Assembly: GCF_000308595.1 (NCBI RefSeq)
Contig: NZ_BAGA01000114.1
Location: forward strand, 1-39,946
DNA from: Nocardia higoensis NBRC 100133
Lineage (GTDB): Bacteria > Actinomycetota > Actinomycetes > Mycobacteriales > Mycobacteriaceae
Length of the DNA stretch: 39,946 bases
Direction of reading: 5' to 3'
Shown: piece by piece, positions 1 to 9,600 of the stretch
Layout of the letters: every line of letters starts with the position of its first letter
How positions within the stretch are numbered: the stretch's first letter is position 1
The notes under the pieces: model-generated
Told to the model about the DNA's origin: nothing
What the model saw: only the letters and a program-made list of their open reading frames with translations
Database searches by the model: none
Translations under genes and position numbers: made by a program

Positions 1-1
1 C

Positions 2-955
2 TTCGCGGGCGGGCAGCGTCCGGAGGGGCTGCGTCCCGGCGAGGCCGTGCGCATCGCGACCGGCGCGCACGTGCCCGACGGCGCCACCCTGGTCCTGCGC
101 GACGAGTTCGCCGACATCACCGCTGAGCGCGTCCTGCGCCGACTCCCCGGCACCCCGGTCCGCGAGGACATCCGCCGACGCGGCGAGGACCGCCACCCCG
201 GCGATCCGGTCGCCCCGGCGGGCAGCCCGGTCACCGCCGCGCTGATCTCCGCCGCCGCGAGCGTCGAGGTGACGGCCGCGCCGGTGCGCGGACCCGTGCG
301 CGCCCGTGTGGTGATGACCGGCGACGAGATCCGCAGCGACGGCCCGCTGCGCGCGGGCCAGACGCGCGACTCGATCGGCCCGATCCTGCCCGACCTGCTC
401 GGCTGGTGCGGCGTGGTCACCGTCGACCGGGTACACCTGCGTGACACCCCGAACGGCTTCGACGACGTGCTCGCCGCCGCGACCGACTGCGACCTGCTGG
501 TCGTGGTCGGCGCGACCGGCGGCGGAGCGGCCGACCAACTGCGCGCCGCGCTCACCAGGGCGTCGGCAACCGTCGTGGTGCCGCGGCTTCGGCTGCGGCC
601 GGGCGGATCGACAGTCGTCGCCGAACTTCCCTCTCGCACAACAGTTCTCGGCCTGCCCGGCAATCCGTTCGCCGCCGTGGCCACCGCACTGGCCCTGACA
701 CGAGCCATCGTCGACGGCCGCACCCGGGCGACGCAGGCTCGCCCGTCGCGCGCCCCGCTGCGCAATGCCTCGGCGATCACCGGACCGGTGCCGCGCATCG
801 TCCCCGCCCGTCGCGACGACGAGGGCGGCCTGGTCGGGGATCACTCGATCCGCACCGCCCACCTGGGTGGGCTGATCGACCGTGACGGGCTGGTCGTCGT
901 GCCCGCCGAGGCGAACGACGGCGACTTGGTCGAGTTCATTCCGCTGCCCCGGTAG
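2..955 (+). CDS. moeA: MoeA-like molybdopterin molybdotransferase, 5' truncated by window edge
   Basis: The reading frame is open from the first bases and ends at TAG 953-955, so only the C-terminal ~317 residues are visible and the start lies outside. Family knowledge: MoeA inserts molybdate into adenylylated molybdopterin to make Mo cofactor. Visible family features are PGEAVRIATGAHVPDGA (domain III entrance), the MTGDEI segment with GQTRDSIGPILPDLL after it, and GLPGNPFAAV near the end, followed by a small domain IV. The usual GGxSxGxxD loop is altered here to GATGGGAADQ, so this is a divergent MoeA whose catalytic state is unclear. It points the same way as the mtn operon, with 98 bp between them. 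NarG encoded at 6.7 kb needs Mo cofactor, but no operon link is seen. Family assignment is fairly secure; full activity is not. Confidence 0.8.
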   Translation, partial: FAGGQRPEGLRPGEAVRIATGAHVPDGATLVLRDEFADITAERVLRRLPGTPVREDIRRRGEDRHPGDPVAPAGSPVTAALISAAASVEVTAAPVRGPVRARVVMTGDEIRSDGPLRAGQTRDSIGPILPDLLGWCGVVTVDRVHLRDTPNGFDDVLAAATDCDLLVVVGATGGGAADQLRAALTRASATVVVPRLRLRPGGSTVVAELPSRTTVLGLPGNPFAAVATALALTRAIVDGRTRATQARPSRAPLRNASAITGPVPRIVPARRDDEGGLVGDHSIRTAHLGGLIDRDGLVVVPAEANDGDLVEFIPLPR

Positions 956-959
956 TCCA

Positions 960-980
960 GAGTCAGGATCACCCTGAGTC
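960..980 (+). terminator. weak hairpin after moeA-like gene
   Basis: Arms GAGTCAGG (960-967) and CCTGAGTC (973-980) pair over 8 bp with one mismatch, just past the moeA-like stop codon. No T-run follows. It could end moeA transcription before the mtn genes or be chance. Confidence 0.25.
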
Positions 981-1053
981 CGAATGTGGCGCGGCGCGAG
1001 CGGACCGATATCGTTTTCGGCGCCGTATTCTCTCGCCGCGAAGGACGTCCCGC

Positions 1054-2790
1054 ATGAACGACAGTTCCCTGATCTGGGACGACGGTGCCTTGGTCACCAT
1101 CGACCAGCGCGGACTGCCCCACGAAGTGCGCCGGATGCGGCTGGGCACGGTGGACGAGATCATCGACGCCATCGCGACGCTGGCGATCCGCGGCGCCCCC
1201 GCCATCGGCATCGCGGGCGCGTTCGGCGTCGTCATCGCGACCGCCGCGCACACCCGCGACGGCGTGGTCGACGTCGACGCGGTGCACGCGGAGGCCGACC
1301 GGATCGTGGCCACCCGCCCCACCGCCGTGAATCTGGCGTGGGCGGTCGCGCGGGTGCGGCCCCGGATCGCCGGCGGCGCCGAGGCGGTGCTGTCCGAAAC
1401 CCTGGACATGCTCGCCGAGGACGGCCGCGTCAACCGAGCCGCCGCCACCCACGCCGCCGACCTCGTGCAGCGGCTGTGCGGGCAGCGCAAGCTGCGCGTG
1501 CTCACGCACTGCAATACCGGCAGGCTCGCGACCAGTGCGTTCGGTACCGCCATCGGCGCGCTGCGGGTACTGGCCGAGCGCGACGCGATCGAGGACGTGA
1601 TCGTCGACGAAACCCGCCCGCTGCTGCAGGGCGCCCGGCTGACCGCGTGGGAACTGGCCGAAGCCGGCATCCCGCACCGGCTCACCATCGACTCCGCGGC
1701 CGCCTGGGCGATGGCCACCGGCCAGGTCGACTGCGTGCTGGTCGGCGCCGACCGGGTGACCGCCGCGGGCGATGTGGCCAACAAGATCGGCACGTACGCC
1801 GTGGCGCTGGCCGCGCACCGGCACGGTCTGCCGTTCATCGTGGTCGCGCCCGAATCCACCCGCGACCCCGCCACCGCGACCTGGCGCGACATCGTCGTGG
1901 AGGAACGCGGGGCGGCGGAGGTCACCGCCTTCGCCGGCACGCCGACCGCACCCGCCGGGACCGCCGTGTTCAACCCGGCTTTCGACGTCACGCCCGCCGA
2001 CCTGATCACCGCCGTGGTCACCGAGAACGGCATCGTGCACGGCACCGTGCTCGATGCCGCTCCCGCCGACGCGATCGCGCGGACCGGCCCGCACCCCGGA
2101 GCCGCCGCGGGCCCCGGCGAGCTCATCGCCGCCACGGCGCGGGATCTCTACGCGCGCGGCTGGATGCCGGGCACCGCGGGCAACCTCTCCGTGCGCACCG
2201 GCGACACCGCCGTGGTCACCGCCAGCGGCTTGGCCAAGGGCGAGCTGAGCGCACAGGACATGGTGACCGTACGGATCGCCGACTCGGCCGCACTGCCGGG
2301 CCAGACCAGGAAGCCTTCGGCGGAGACCACGATTCACACCGCCGTCTACCGCACCACCGATGCCGCCGCCGTGGTGCACGTGCACTCGCCGTTCGCGACC
2401 GCCCTGGCCACCCGCGCCGGGGCGACCGATTCCCCCGGCACGGTCCGGATCACCGACCTCGAGCTGATCAAGGGTCTGGGCGGCGCCGATCCCGGGGCCG
2501 TCGACCTGCCGGTGTTCCCGAACTGGCGCACGGTCCCGCGCATCGGCGATGACATCGAACGCTGGCTCACCGAGCACCCGGGCGCGGCGCCGGTGTTGTG
2601 CATCTCCGGACACGGGATCACCACCTGGGGGCAGAATCTGTCGCAGGCACGCGATCGCGCCGAGTGTCTCGAGGCCCTGTGTGAACTGGTGCTCCGCACC
2701 GACGGCGAGGTGGCGCTCCGAACCGGCTCCCCGTCCACACCACCGGACACGGACCCGAATCGGCGCTCCGTGCCCACGACCAGCCGCTGA
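1054..2790 (+). CDS. mtnAB: bifunctional methylthioribose-1-phosphate isomerase / methylthioribulose-1-phosphate dehydratase (MtnA-MtnB fusion)
   Basis: This 578-residue protein carries two consecutive methionine salvage enzymes. Residues ~1-345 are MtnA: RGAPAIG near the N-terminus, the catalytic Cys in THCNTG (C153) and the catalytic Asp in VGADRV (D233). Residues ~350-560 are MtnB, a class II aldolase fold: GTAGNLSVR, zinc ligands in HVHS (H442, H444) and the third histidine in SGHGITTWG (H520). Together they convert methylthioribose-1-P to methylthioribulose-1-P and then dehydrate it. The ATG at 1054 has an AAGGAC ribosome site just upstream. MtnD and MtnC follow directly, so the whole lower pathway to the keto-acid precursor of methionine is encoded here. 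The last ~25 residues are a Pro/Thr-rich tail. Both domains keep their catalytic residues, so both are expected to be active. Confidence 0.93.
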   Translation: MNDSSLIWDDGALVTIDQRGLPHEVRRMRLGTVDEIIDAIATLAIRGAPAIGIAGAFGVVIATAAHTRDGVVDVDAVHAEADRIVATRPTAVNLAWAVARVRPRIAGGAEAVLSETLDMLAEDGRVNRAAATHAADLVQRLCGQRKLRVLTHCNTGRLATSAFGTAIGALRVLAERDAIEDVIVDETRPLLQGARLTAWELAEAGIPHRLTIDSAAAWAMATGQVDCVLVGADRVTAAGDVANKIGTYAVALAAHRHGLPFIVVAPESTRDPATATWRDIVVEERGAAEVTAFAGTPTAPAGTAVFNPAFDVTPADLITAVVTENGIVHGTVLDAAPADAIARTGPHPGAAAGPGELIAATARDLYARGWMPGTAGNLSVRTGDTAVVTASGLAKGELSAQDMVTVRIADSAALPGQTRKPSAETTIHTAVYRTTDAAAVVHVHSPFATALATRAGATDSPGTVRITDLELIKGLGGADPGAVDLPVFPNWRTVPRIGDDIERWLTEHPGAAPVLCISGHGITTWGQNLSQARDRAECLEALCELVLRTDGEVALRTGSPSTPPDTDPNRRSVPTTSR

Positions 2791-2848
2791 CCGCGGGCCG
2801 ATAGCGCGCGACCCCAATGCACACCGTTCTCCAGATGGGACCTCTCTC

Positions 2849-3424
2849 ATGACTCTGCTCCAGGTGATGGCCGCCGACGACGCCGATCGGGTGCGCCTGC
2901 GCACGACCGACGACGCGGTGATCTCCGCCGAATTGGCCTCCCACGGCATCACTTTCGATCGCTGGCCCGCGCAGGACGACGCCGCGAACCTGTCCTCCGA
3001 GGACCTGCTCGCCCGATACGCCGATCGGGTCGCCGAACTCAACGCCGACGGCCGCTACCGCCACATCGATATCGCCCGCATCCACCCGGACGACACCGAC
3101 CCGGCCTGGCCGGAGACCGCGAAGGGCGCGCGTGCCAAATTCCTCGACGAGCACCGCCACGCCGAGGACGAGGTGCGCTACTTCGCCTCCGGGCGCGGCT
3201 GCTTCTATCTGCACCTGGGCGAGGAAGTGCTGGCCGTCGTCTGCGAAGCCGGCGACCTGCTCTCGGTGCCCGCGGGCACGCTGCACTGGTTCGACATGGG
3301 CGAGCGCCCCGACTTCATCGCCGTGCGGTTCTTCGAGGAGGCCGACGGCTGGATCGGTGATTTCACCGGTGACCGGATCAGCTCCGGCTTCCCGACCCTC
3401 GACCAGCTGCTGACCGCCTCGTGA
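2849..3424 (+). CDS. mtnD: acireductone dioxygenase (MtnD)
   Basis: The 191-residue cupin is the family's normal size. The metal site is complete: H102, H104 and E108 in EHRHAEDE, and H146 in AGTLHWFD. The family oxidises the acireductone produced by MtnC to 2-keto-4-methylthiobutyrate plus formate (Fe form), or off-pathway to methylthiopropionate and CO (Ni form); the metal cannot be told from sequence. An ATG at 2849 begins the recognisable MTLLQVM N-terminus, after a weak AGATGGGA ribosome site; the longer open frame upstream is a shadow of mtnAB. It lies 58 bp after mtnAB and overlaps mtnC by 4 bp, so translation of the next gene is probably coupled. Confidence 0.93.
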   Translation: MTLLQVMAADDADRVRLRTTDDAVISAELASHGITFDRWPAQDDAANLSSEDLLARYADRVAELNADGRYRHIDIARIHPDDTDPAWPETAKGARAKFLDEHRHAEDEVRYFASGRGCFYLHLGEEVLAVVCEAGDLLSVPAGTLHWFDMGERPDFIAVRFFEEADGWIGDFTGDRISSGFPTLDQLLTAS

Positions 3425-4113
3425 CCAGCCCGTCGGTGATCGTCCTCGACATCGAGGGCACCACGAGCCCGACGAGCTCGGTCCGCGAGGATCTCTACGG
3501 CTACACCCGCGAGCGGCTGCCCGAGTGGCTCGCCGAGCACGAAAGCGATGCGGCGGCGGAGATCCTGGCGCAGACCAGGGCATCGGCCGAGCGGCCCGAC
3601 GCGGGCACCGACGAGGTCGCCGAGATCCTGCGCGCCTGGCTGAGCGGCGACGTCAAGGCCGAGCCGCTGAAGTCCGCACAGGGCCTGATCTGTCACGAGG
3701 GCTTCGTGACCGGCGCACTGCACGGCGAGTTCTTCCCCGACGTACCCGCGGTGCTGCGCTCCTGGCATGCGGCGGGCCTGCGACTGGCGGTGTACTCCTC
3801 GGGTTCGGTGCGCAACCAGCGGGATTGGTTCGCCCACGCGCGCGGCGGCGAACTCGGCTCGTTGATCGGCGAGCACTTCGACCTGGCGAGCGCCGGGCCC
3901 AAGCGCGAAGCCGATTCGTACCGTCGCATCGCCGCCGCCCTCGGCGCCGCGGCAACGGAAATCCTGTTCCTGTCCGATCACCCCGACGAGCTGGACGCCG
4001 CGGTGGCCGCCGGATGGTCGGCGATCGGGGTCCATCGGCCGGGCGAGCCGAACGAACCACGCCCGCCGCACCGATGGATCGCCTCGTTCACCGAACTCGG
4101 CGACCTCGCCTGA
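3421..4113 (+). CDS. mtnC: 2,3-diketo-5-methylthiopentyl-1-phosphate enolase-phosphatase (MtnC)
   Basis: The 230-residue HAD-superfamily enzyme has the variant motif I LDIEGTT (nucleophile D10) that is typical of enolase-phosphatase E1, YSSGS as motif II, and FLSDHPDELDAA as the acidic motif IV. It enolises and dephosphorylates the MtnB product to give the acireductone used by MtnD. The GTG start at 3421 overlaps the mtnD stop codon in a GTGA arrangement. In the window it is the last gene of the operon; MtnN, MtnK and the final transaminase are not present. A tandem repeat tract begins at its stop codon. Confidence 0.93.
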   Translation: MTSPSVIVLDIEGTTSPTSSVREDLYGYTRERLPEWLAEHESDAAAEILAQTRASAERPDAGTDEVAEILRAWLSGDVKAEPLKSAQGLICHEGFVTGALHGEFFPDVPAVLRSWHAAGLRLAVYSSGSVRNQRDWFAHARGGELGSLIGEHFDLASAGPKREADSYRRIAAALGAAATEILFLSDHPDELDAAVAAGWSAIGVHRPGEPNEPRPPHRWIASFTELGDLA

Positions 4114-4326
4114 ATCCGCGACCCGACGCCGCGCTGCGAACCGTGGCCCGACGCCACGCGCTGCGAACCGTGGCCCGACGCCACGCGCTGCGAACCGTGA
4201 CCCGACGCCACGTGCTCTGAACCGAGGGCCGGCGCCGCGTGGTGCGAACCCGTCGCGTACACCACGCGCCGTGAAATCCGTGGGCGACGGCGCGCGGGCG
4301 CGAATCCGTCGACGACGCCGCACGGG
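4111..4326. repeat. 27-bp tandem repeat tract between convergent genes
   Basis: Three near-identical 27-bp units lie at 4133-4159, 4160-4186 and 4187-4213 (the first two identical, the third with two changes). Degenerate units continue at 4214-4240 and 4241-4267 and less clearly to about 4326. Each unit begins GCTGCGAACCGTGG and ends CGCCACGC. The period of 27 is a multiple of three, so reading frames stay open through it, but mtnC has already stopped and no gene start fits. It sits between mtnC (+) and an unknown gene (-). Confidence 0.85.
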
Positions 4327-4349
4327 GGTGTGACCCGGGTGGCGCGGCT

Positions 4350-5288
4350 CTACGCGCCGAATACGTGGGCGGGTTGCGGCGGTACCGCGCCGAGGCGGCC
4401 CGGTGACAGTGTGGAGAACAGCCGTCTGGCCTGCACCGCTGCCGGATCGGTCGACCACGGCGCGAGCGCGGTGGTGAACATCAGTTCGCACCAGGACAGC
4501 GCGGGCACCTCGCCCGCGGCCAGGGTGGCGATGAGCGACATCTCGGTGTCGTGCCCGGCCCAGGCCGCGATCAGCCACGCGGCGTCGAGGCGGCCGAGGA
4601 ATTCCTCGGCGTCGTCGGGACGGCCGTGCGGGGTGTCCACGGCCAGGTGCACGGTGGCCGCGATGGCGTGCCGCATCTTGGCGTCGATGCCAACGGCGTC
4701 GTGCAGCAGCAGCGCTTCGAGTGCCGAGCGCAGCTCCATGCCCGCGTCCTCGACCGGTCCGGCATCCTCACCTGGATTGCGGATCATGGGAAACGCCTCC
4801 TTCGGTTCATCGTTCACATACGGGAAGGTCTGCACCGCCCGCAGGTGTCTGCCGACTCGGCCGTCCGGTTCGTCCTGATCGACGAGGCTGACCAGGGCGC
4901 CGGGATTCCAGTCGAGGCTGCCGAAGACCTGACACCAGTCGAGCGCCGGGTTGTCCTCGGAGATCACCAGATCCAGGATCAGGCCGGACATCGACGCCGT
5001 GCACGCCAGCGTCACGGTGTCCACGTCGCCGTCGCTGAGCACGAGGTGCAGCGTGGCCTCGGTGTGTCCGGCATCGGCGCGGGCCCGCCCGGCCAGCCAG
5101 ACCGCCCGCTGGGCGGCGGCCATGGTGCCCGCGAAGCTGTCCCCGTGCGGGTTGTCGGCATCGCTGTCCAGGAACGGGCCGTACCAGAGCGCACGACCCT
5201 CGTCGCCGCAGACCGCGAACGTGCCGTGGGAGCAGTCCGCCGCTGCCGCGAGCGAGATATGAGGTACCAATCCGATGTCATCGACCAT
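4350..5288 (-). CDS. hypothetical protein, about 312 residues
   Basis: I do not recognise the family. The protein starts MVDDIGLVPH, is acidic and rich in Ala, Asp and Leu. It has no signal peptide or membrane segment and alternates beta-like stretches (TLHLVLSDGDVDTVTLACTA) with helical ones towards the C-terminus (LRSALEALLLHDAVGIDAKM). It ends in a Pro-containing PPQPAHVFGA. The ATG at 5288 is preferred because GGGGAG lies about ten bases upstream and the frame above it loses protein-like composition. Third-position GC is high, as in its neighbours, so it looks like a real gene. It stands alone on the minus strand, converging on mtnC across the repeat tract and divergent from the nar operon. 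Confidence 0.7.
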   Translation of the reverse strand: MVDDIGLVPHISLAAAADCSHGTFAVCGDEGRALWYGPFLDSDADNPHGDSFAGTMAAAQRAVWLAGRARADAGHTEATLHLVLSDGDVDTVTLACTASMSGLILDLVISEDNPALDWCQVFGSLDWNPGALVSLVDQDEPDGRVGRHLRAVQTFPYVNDEPKEAFPMIRNPGEDAGPVEDAGMELRSALEALLLHDAVGIDAKMRHAIAATVHLAVDTPHGRPDDAEEFLGRLDAAWLIAAWAGHDTEMSLIATLAAGEVPALSWCELMFTTALAPWSTDPAAVQARRLFSTLSPGRLGAVPPQPAHVFGA

Positions 5289-6332
5289 GTAGCACTCACT
5301 CCCCGCAATGTTCGCGCTATCTTCCGCATTCGCCCATCGGCCGCCCCGGCGCTCATCTCCCGCAGCCACCCGAGTCCCGGTCCCGGCGATAAACGCATCG
5401 AATACCTTCACAAGACCGTTGTCCAGTTGATCCAGTCGTTCTCGCGCATACCGGGGAAGACCCACACCGGCCGGTGCACCCACCGCCGGGGCGGGGTGCG
5501 TATCCGGTTCCGCATTTCTCCGGCAACGCATTTCGCCACCATATCCGCCACGACTGCACCGCATCGTGACATTCGGGTGATCCACGCCTCGTTTCCCACA
5601 CCACCGAGCCGGAAACGGCCTCTGTGCTGCGGAATTGCCGAGTAACGAATAGGTCTCGAAATCGCAGCCGGAGCGTCCGCGTCCCCGCGGGCCCACCGGA
5701 CGCGCCACGCACGCAGGACCCGATCGATGTACGAACCACCCCGACGCCCCGCCGCAGGTTTACCGCTCGCTACCCATTCCAGCCGGAACTCCGACGCACG
5801 CGGCACAGCACCGGACAGCCGTCGAGATGCGGCGCCGACGATCCGCGCGACAGTTTGCCGACCACCGCGCACGTCCGAGCGAGCTCCGATGTCGCCGATC
5901 GAACAACAGAGCGATTCGACGATCACCGCGGGACGCCGGGATATTCCCACCGCGCGACCCGCCGGCACCGGCACCGCCGACGCTGTCCCACAGGATCTTT
6001 CGCCGTACGCACGAACAACGAACCGGATACAGGATTCCCCCGGCCGACGCCACGACATATTGTCGCCCCCCTCGCCGTCGGCCGAACCCGGCAGGTTTCC
6101 TCGCGAGTAACTTTTTACTCATATCGACTTCTGAATTATTCCAATCGAATTCGACACACTCGCAAATGTTCGGCAATCAAACCCGGTGGCACGCTTCAGC
6201 ACCCGGGCAGCAACCCGACATTGGATACCGATCGGTCTGTGTCGACCGGTTCGGCACCCCCGATCCCCGCCCGTCGGCACCGAGCCGGTCCGCCATGTCG
6301 CGAACACCGTCGGCCCCGGCAACCGGCTCGAC

Positions 6333-6356
6333 GGCCGGTCGGCCGGTCGGCCGGTC
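6333..6356. repeat. three perfect copies of GGCCGGTC
   Basis: The 8-bp unit GGCCGGTC occurs three times head to tail inside the narG leader. No function is evident; replication slippage in GC-rich DNA would explain it. Confidence 0.7.
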
Positions 6357-6561
6357 GCGGCAACGGGCCCGCCATCGCTGTACAGCGCACTGGCACATTG
6401 TGTTAACGATTGTAAAGCGCCCGAGAAGGGCGCGTTTCCAAAGCTTCACCGGTTTCCTCGCCGGACTCCGCTCGGATCGCGCCGGACGACGGCGTCCGCA
6501 GGTCGGAGCCGCCCCGCGACCGCGATCCCGCGTATACCCGGTGACCGGCACATTTCGGCGA

Positions 6562-6612
6562 TCTCACACCTCACTTCGCCGCCGCGAGCGATGTGAGAGA
6601 GCCGTTTGGTGG
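6562..6612 (+). promoter_or_regulatory. narG leader element: TCTCACA/TGTGAGA inverted repeat and narK2-shared box
   Basis: TCTCACA (6562-6568) and TGTGAGA (6592-6598) are inverted copies separated by 23 bp. The right copy is part of GCGATGTGAGAG (6588-6599), which recurs exactly upstream of the second nitrate transporter at 22303-22314. In both places a TTTGG(T/C)GG follows within a few bases. A CTTACAGTC at about 6627-6635 resembles CTTACGGTC in the other leader and may be a -10 area. The box lies 74 bp before the narG start. The regulator is unknown. Confidence 0.5.
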
Positions 6613-6673
6613 CCTCTGCCCGGCTCCTTACAGTCGGGGACGACAGCCCGATTTCACAGCTCGAGGGGGCATC

Positions 6674-9600
6674 GTGGTTCTTTCGCGCAGTTCGGATTCG
6701 GCATCCACCGACCCGGTGGCGCCGCGCTCCGCCGACGCCGGGGACGCCCTGCTCGCGCTGGGCAAGTACTTCCAGCGCGGGGAAATCTCCGCCGATCAGC
6801 GGTCACTGCACAAGGTAGGTGGCCGCAATGCCGACGAGTTCTACCGCGACCGCTGGGCGCACGACAAGGTGGTGCGCTCCACGCACGGCGTCAACTGCAC
6901 CGGCTCGTGCTCGTGGAAGATCTACGTCAAGGACGGCGTGATCACCTGGGAGTCCCAGCAGACCGACTATCCCTCGGTGGGCGCGGACAAGCCGGAATAC
7001 GAGCCGCGCGGCTGCCCACGCGGCGCCTCGTTCTCCTGGTACACGTATTCGCCCGCGCGCGTGCGCTATCCGTACGTGCGCGGCATCTTGCTCGAGTTCT
7101 ACCGGGAGGCGAAGGCACGGCTGAAGGACCCGGTGCTGGCGTGGGCCGACGTGGTCGAGGATCCGGTGAAGGCCGCGGCCTACAAGGCCGCCCGCGGCAA
7201 GGGCGGGTTCGTGCGCGCGGAATGGTGGGAAGCCGCCGAGATCGCCGCCGCCGCGCATGTGCACACCATCAAGAAGTACGGCCCCGACCGGGTGGCCGGC
7301 TTCTCCCCCATCCCGGCCATGTCGATGGTCAGCCACGCGGCGGGCGCGCGCTTCATCTCGCTGCTCGGCGGCTCGATGCTCTCGTTCTACGACTGGTACG
7401 CCGACCTCCCGGTGGCCTCGCCACAGGTGTTCGGCGATCAGACCGACGTCCCGGAGTCCGCGGACTGGTTCGACGCCGGCTATCTGATCATGTGGGGCTC
7501 GAACGTCCCGGTGACCCGCACCCCCGACGCGCACTACATGACCGAGGCGCGCTACCGGGGCCAGAAGGTCGTGGTGGTCTCCCCCGACTACGCCGACAAC
7601 ACCAAGTTCGCCGACGAGTGGGTGCCCGCGCGCCCGGGTACCGATGCGGCGCTGGCCATGTCGATGGGCCACGTGGTGCTCAAGGAGTTCTTCGTCGAGC
7701 GCGAGACCCCGCGCTTCCTCGAATACGTCAAGCAGTACACCGACCTGCCGTACCTGGTGTGCGTGGACGACCCGAAGGGCTGGGACGCCGAGGGCGTCTA
7801 CCACCACGACGGCGCCACGGCGGGCAAGTTCCTCACCGCCGCCGATCTGGGGCGCGACGACGAGAACGCCGAGCACAAGCCGGTGCTCTTGGATGCCGCC
7901 GGCGAGCCGGTCGTGCCGAACGGCGCGCTGGGTCACCGGTTCAACGAGACCGACGCGGGCAGGTGGAATCTCGACCTCGAGGGCGTCGATCCGCTGCTGA
8001 CCCTGTACGGGCACGCCGACGCGGAAGCGATCGCGGTGCGCCTGCCGCGCTACGACGGCGACCGGCCGGGCGTGGTGCGGCGCGGCATCCCGACCGTCAC
8101 GATCGCGGGCAGGCGGGTCACCACGGTGTTCGACCTGCTGCTCGCCCAGTACGGCGTCGGCCGCGACGGGCTGCCCGGCGAGTGGGCCAGCGGCTACGAC
8201 GACGCCGGCTCCCCCTACACCCCGGCCTGGCAGGAGACCATCACCGGCGTCCCGGCCGTGCAGGCCGAGCGGATCGCGCGCGAATTCGCCGACAACGCCG
8301 AGCGTTCCGGCGGCCGCTCGATGATCCTCATGGGCGCGGGCACCAACCACTGGTTCCACTCCGACCAGATCTACCGCGCCTTCTTCACCCTCACGCTGCT
8401 CACCGGCTGCCAGGGCGTGAACGGCGGCGGCTGGGCCCATTACGTCGGCCAGGAGAAGTGCCGTCCGGTGACCGGCTGGGCCACGCTGGCCTTCGGGCTG
8501 GACTGGCAGCGCCCGCCGCGCCAGATGCAGGGCACGGTGTTCTGGTATCTGACCAACGACCAGTGGCGCTACGACCCGTTCACCGCCGCATCGTTCTCCT
8601 CTCCGCTCGGCAAGGGCAGGTTCGCCGGGCGCACCGCCGCCGACAACATCGCGCTGGCCAGCCGTCTGGGCTGGATGCCCAGCTACCCGACCTTCGACCG
8701 CAATCCGCTCGACCTCGCCGACGAGGCCGAGGCCGCGGGGGTGAGCGCCGCCGAGCACGTGGTGGCCCGGCTGAAATCCGAGGAGTTGCGGTTCGCCTGC
8801 GAGGATCCCGACGCGCCGGAGAACTTCCCGCGCTGCCTGACGGTGTGGCGGGCCAACCTGCTCGGTTCCTCGGGCAAGGGCAACGAGTACTTCCACCGGC
8901 ATCTGCTCGGCGCGGACTCCAACCTGCAGACCACCGACGACACGGGGGTGCGTCCGCGGGAACTGGTCTGGCGCGACGAGGCGCCCACCGGCAAGCTCGA
9001 TCTGCTGCTGAGCCTGGACTTCCGGATGACCAGCACCACGCTGTTCTCCGACATCGTGCTGCCCGCGGCCACCTGGTACGAGAAGCACGACCTGTCCTCG
9101 ACCGACATGCACCCGTTCGTGCACGCCTTCTCCCCCGCCATCTCCCCGCCCTGGGAGGCCAAGACCGACTTCGACGCCTTCCACCGGATCGCGCGCGGCT
9201 TCTCCTGGATGGCCGAGAAGCACCTGGGCGTGCGCAAGGACATCGTCGCGGTGCCGTTGCAGCACGATTCACCGGACGCGCTCGCCCAGGCGGGCGGCCG
9301 GGTACTGGACTGGAAAGCCGGCGAGTGCGAGCCGATTCCGGGCAAGACCATGCCCAAGCTGGTGGTCGTCGAGCGCGACTACCCGAAAGTGGCCGAGAAG
9401 ATGGCCGCGCTCGGTCCGCTGGTGGAAACGCTCGGCCTGACCACCAAGGGCGTCACCACACTGCCCGACGCCGAGGTCGAATACCTGGCGGGCAAGAACG
9501 GCAAGGTGGTCTCCGGCGTCGCCCAGGGCAGGCCGTCGCTGGCCAAGGACATCCATGCCGCCGAGGCGATCCTGGCGCTGTCGGGCACCACCAACGGCAG

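Larger units (their letters stand above)
5289..6673. other. 1.4-kb gene-poor leader upstream of narG
   Basis: No open frame here has gene-like composition; the frames on both strands are rich in Arg, Pro and Cys and have no ribosome sites. The tract is less GC-rich than its surroundings, especially at 6105-6180, where a GAGTAA/TTACTC palindrome (6105-6120) lies. It also holds a 3 x 8-bp repeat (6333-6356) and an inverted repeat and shared element close to narG (6562-6612). It may carry a long regulated narG leader or the remnant of a lost gene. Confidence 0.6.

Noticed and set aside
841..3042. 733-residue minus-strand open frame antisense to moeA and mtnAB
   Set aside because: Low-complexity antisense frame; the plus-strand enzymes keep all catalytic residues.
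4133..4267. Possible CRISPR array
   Set aside because: The 27-bp units are directly contiguous with no spacers, and no cas genes are present.
5408..6176. Minus-strand open frames of 138-216 residues in the narG leader
   Set aside because: Arg/Cys/Trp-rich composition, no ribosome site and no strand-consistent codon pattern.
6541..6556. GTGAC-N6 motif upstream of narG as a GlnR half-site
   Set aside because: The second element is ATTTC rather than GAAAC and no further elements follow, unlike the full box at 21362-21399.
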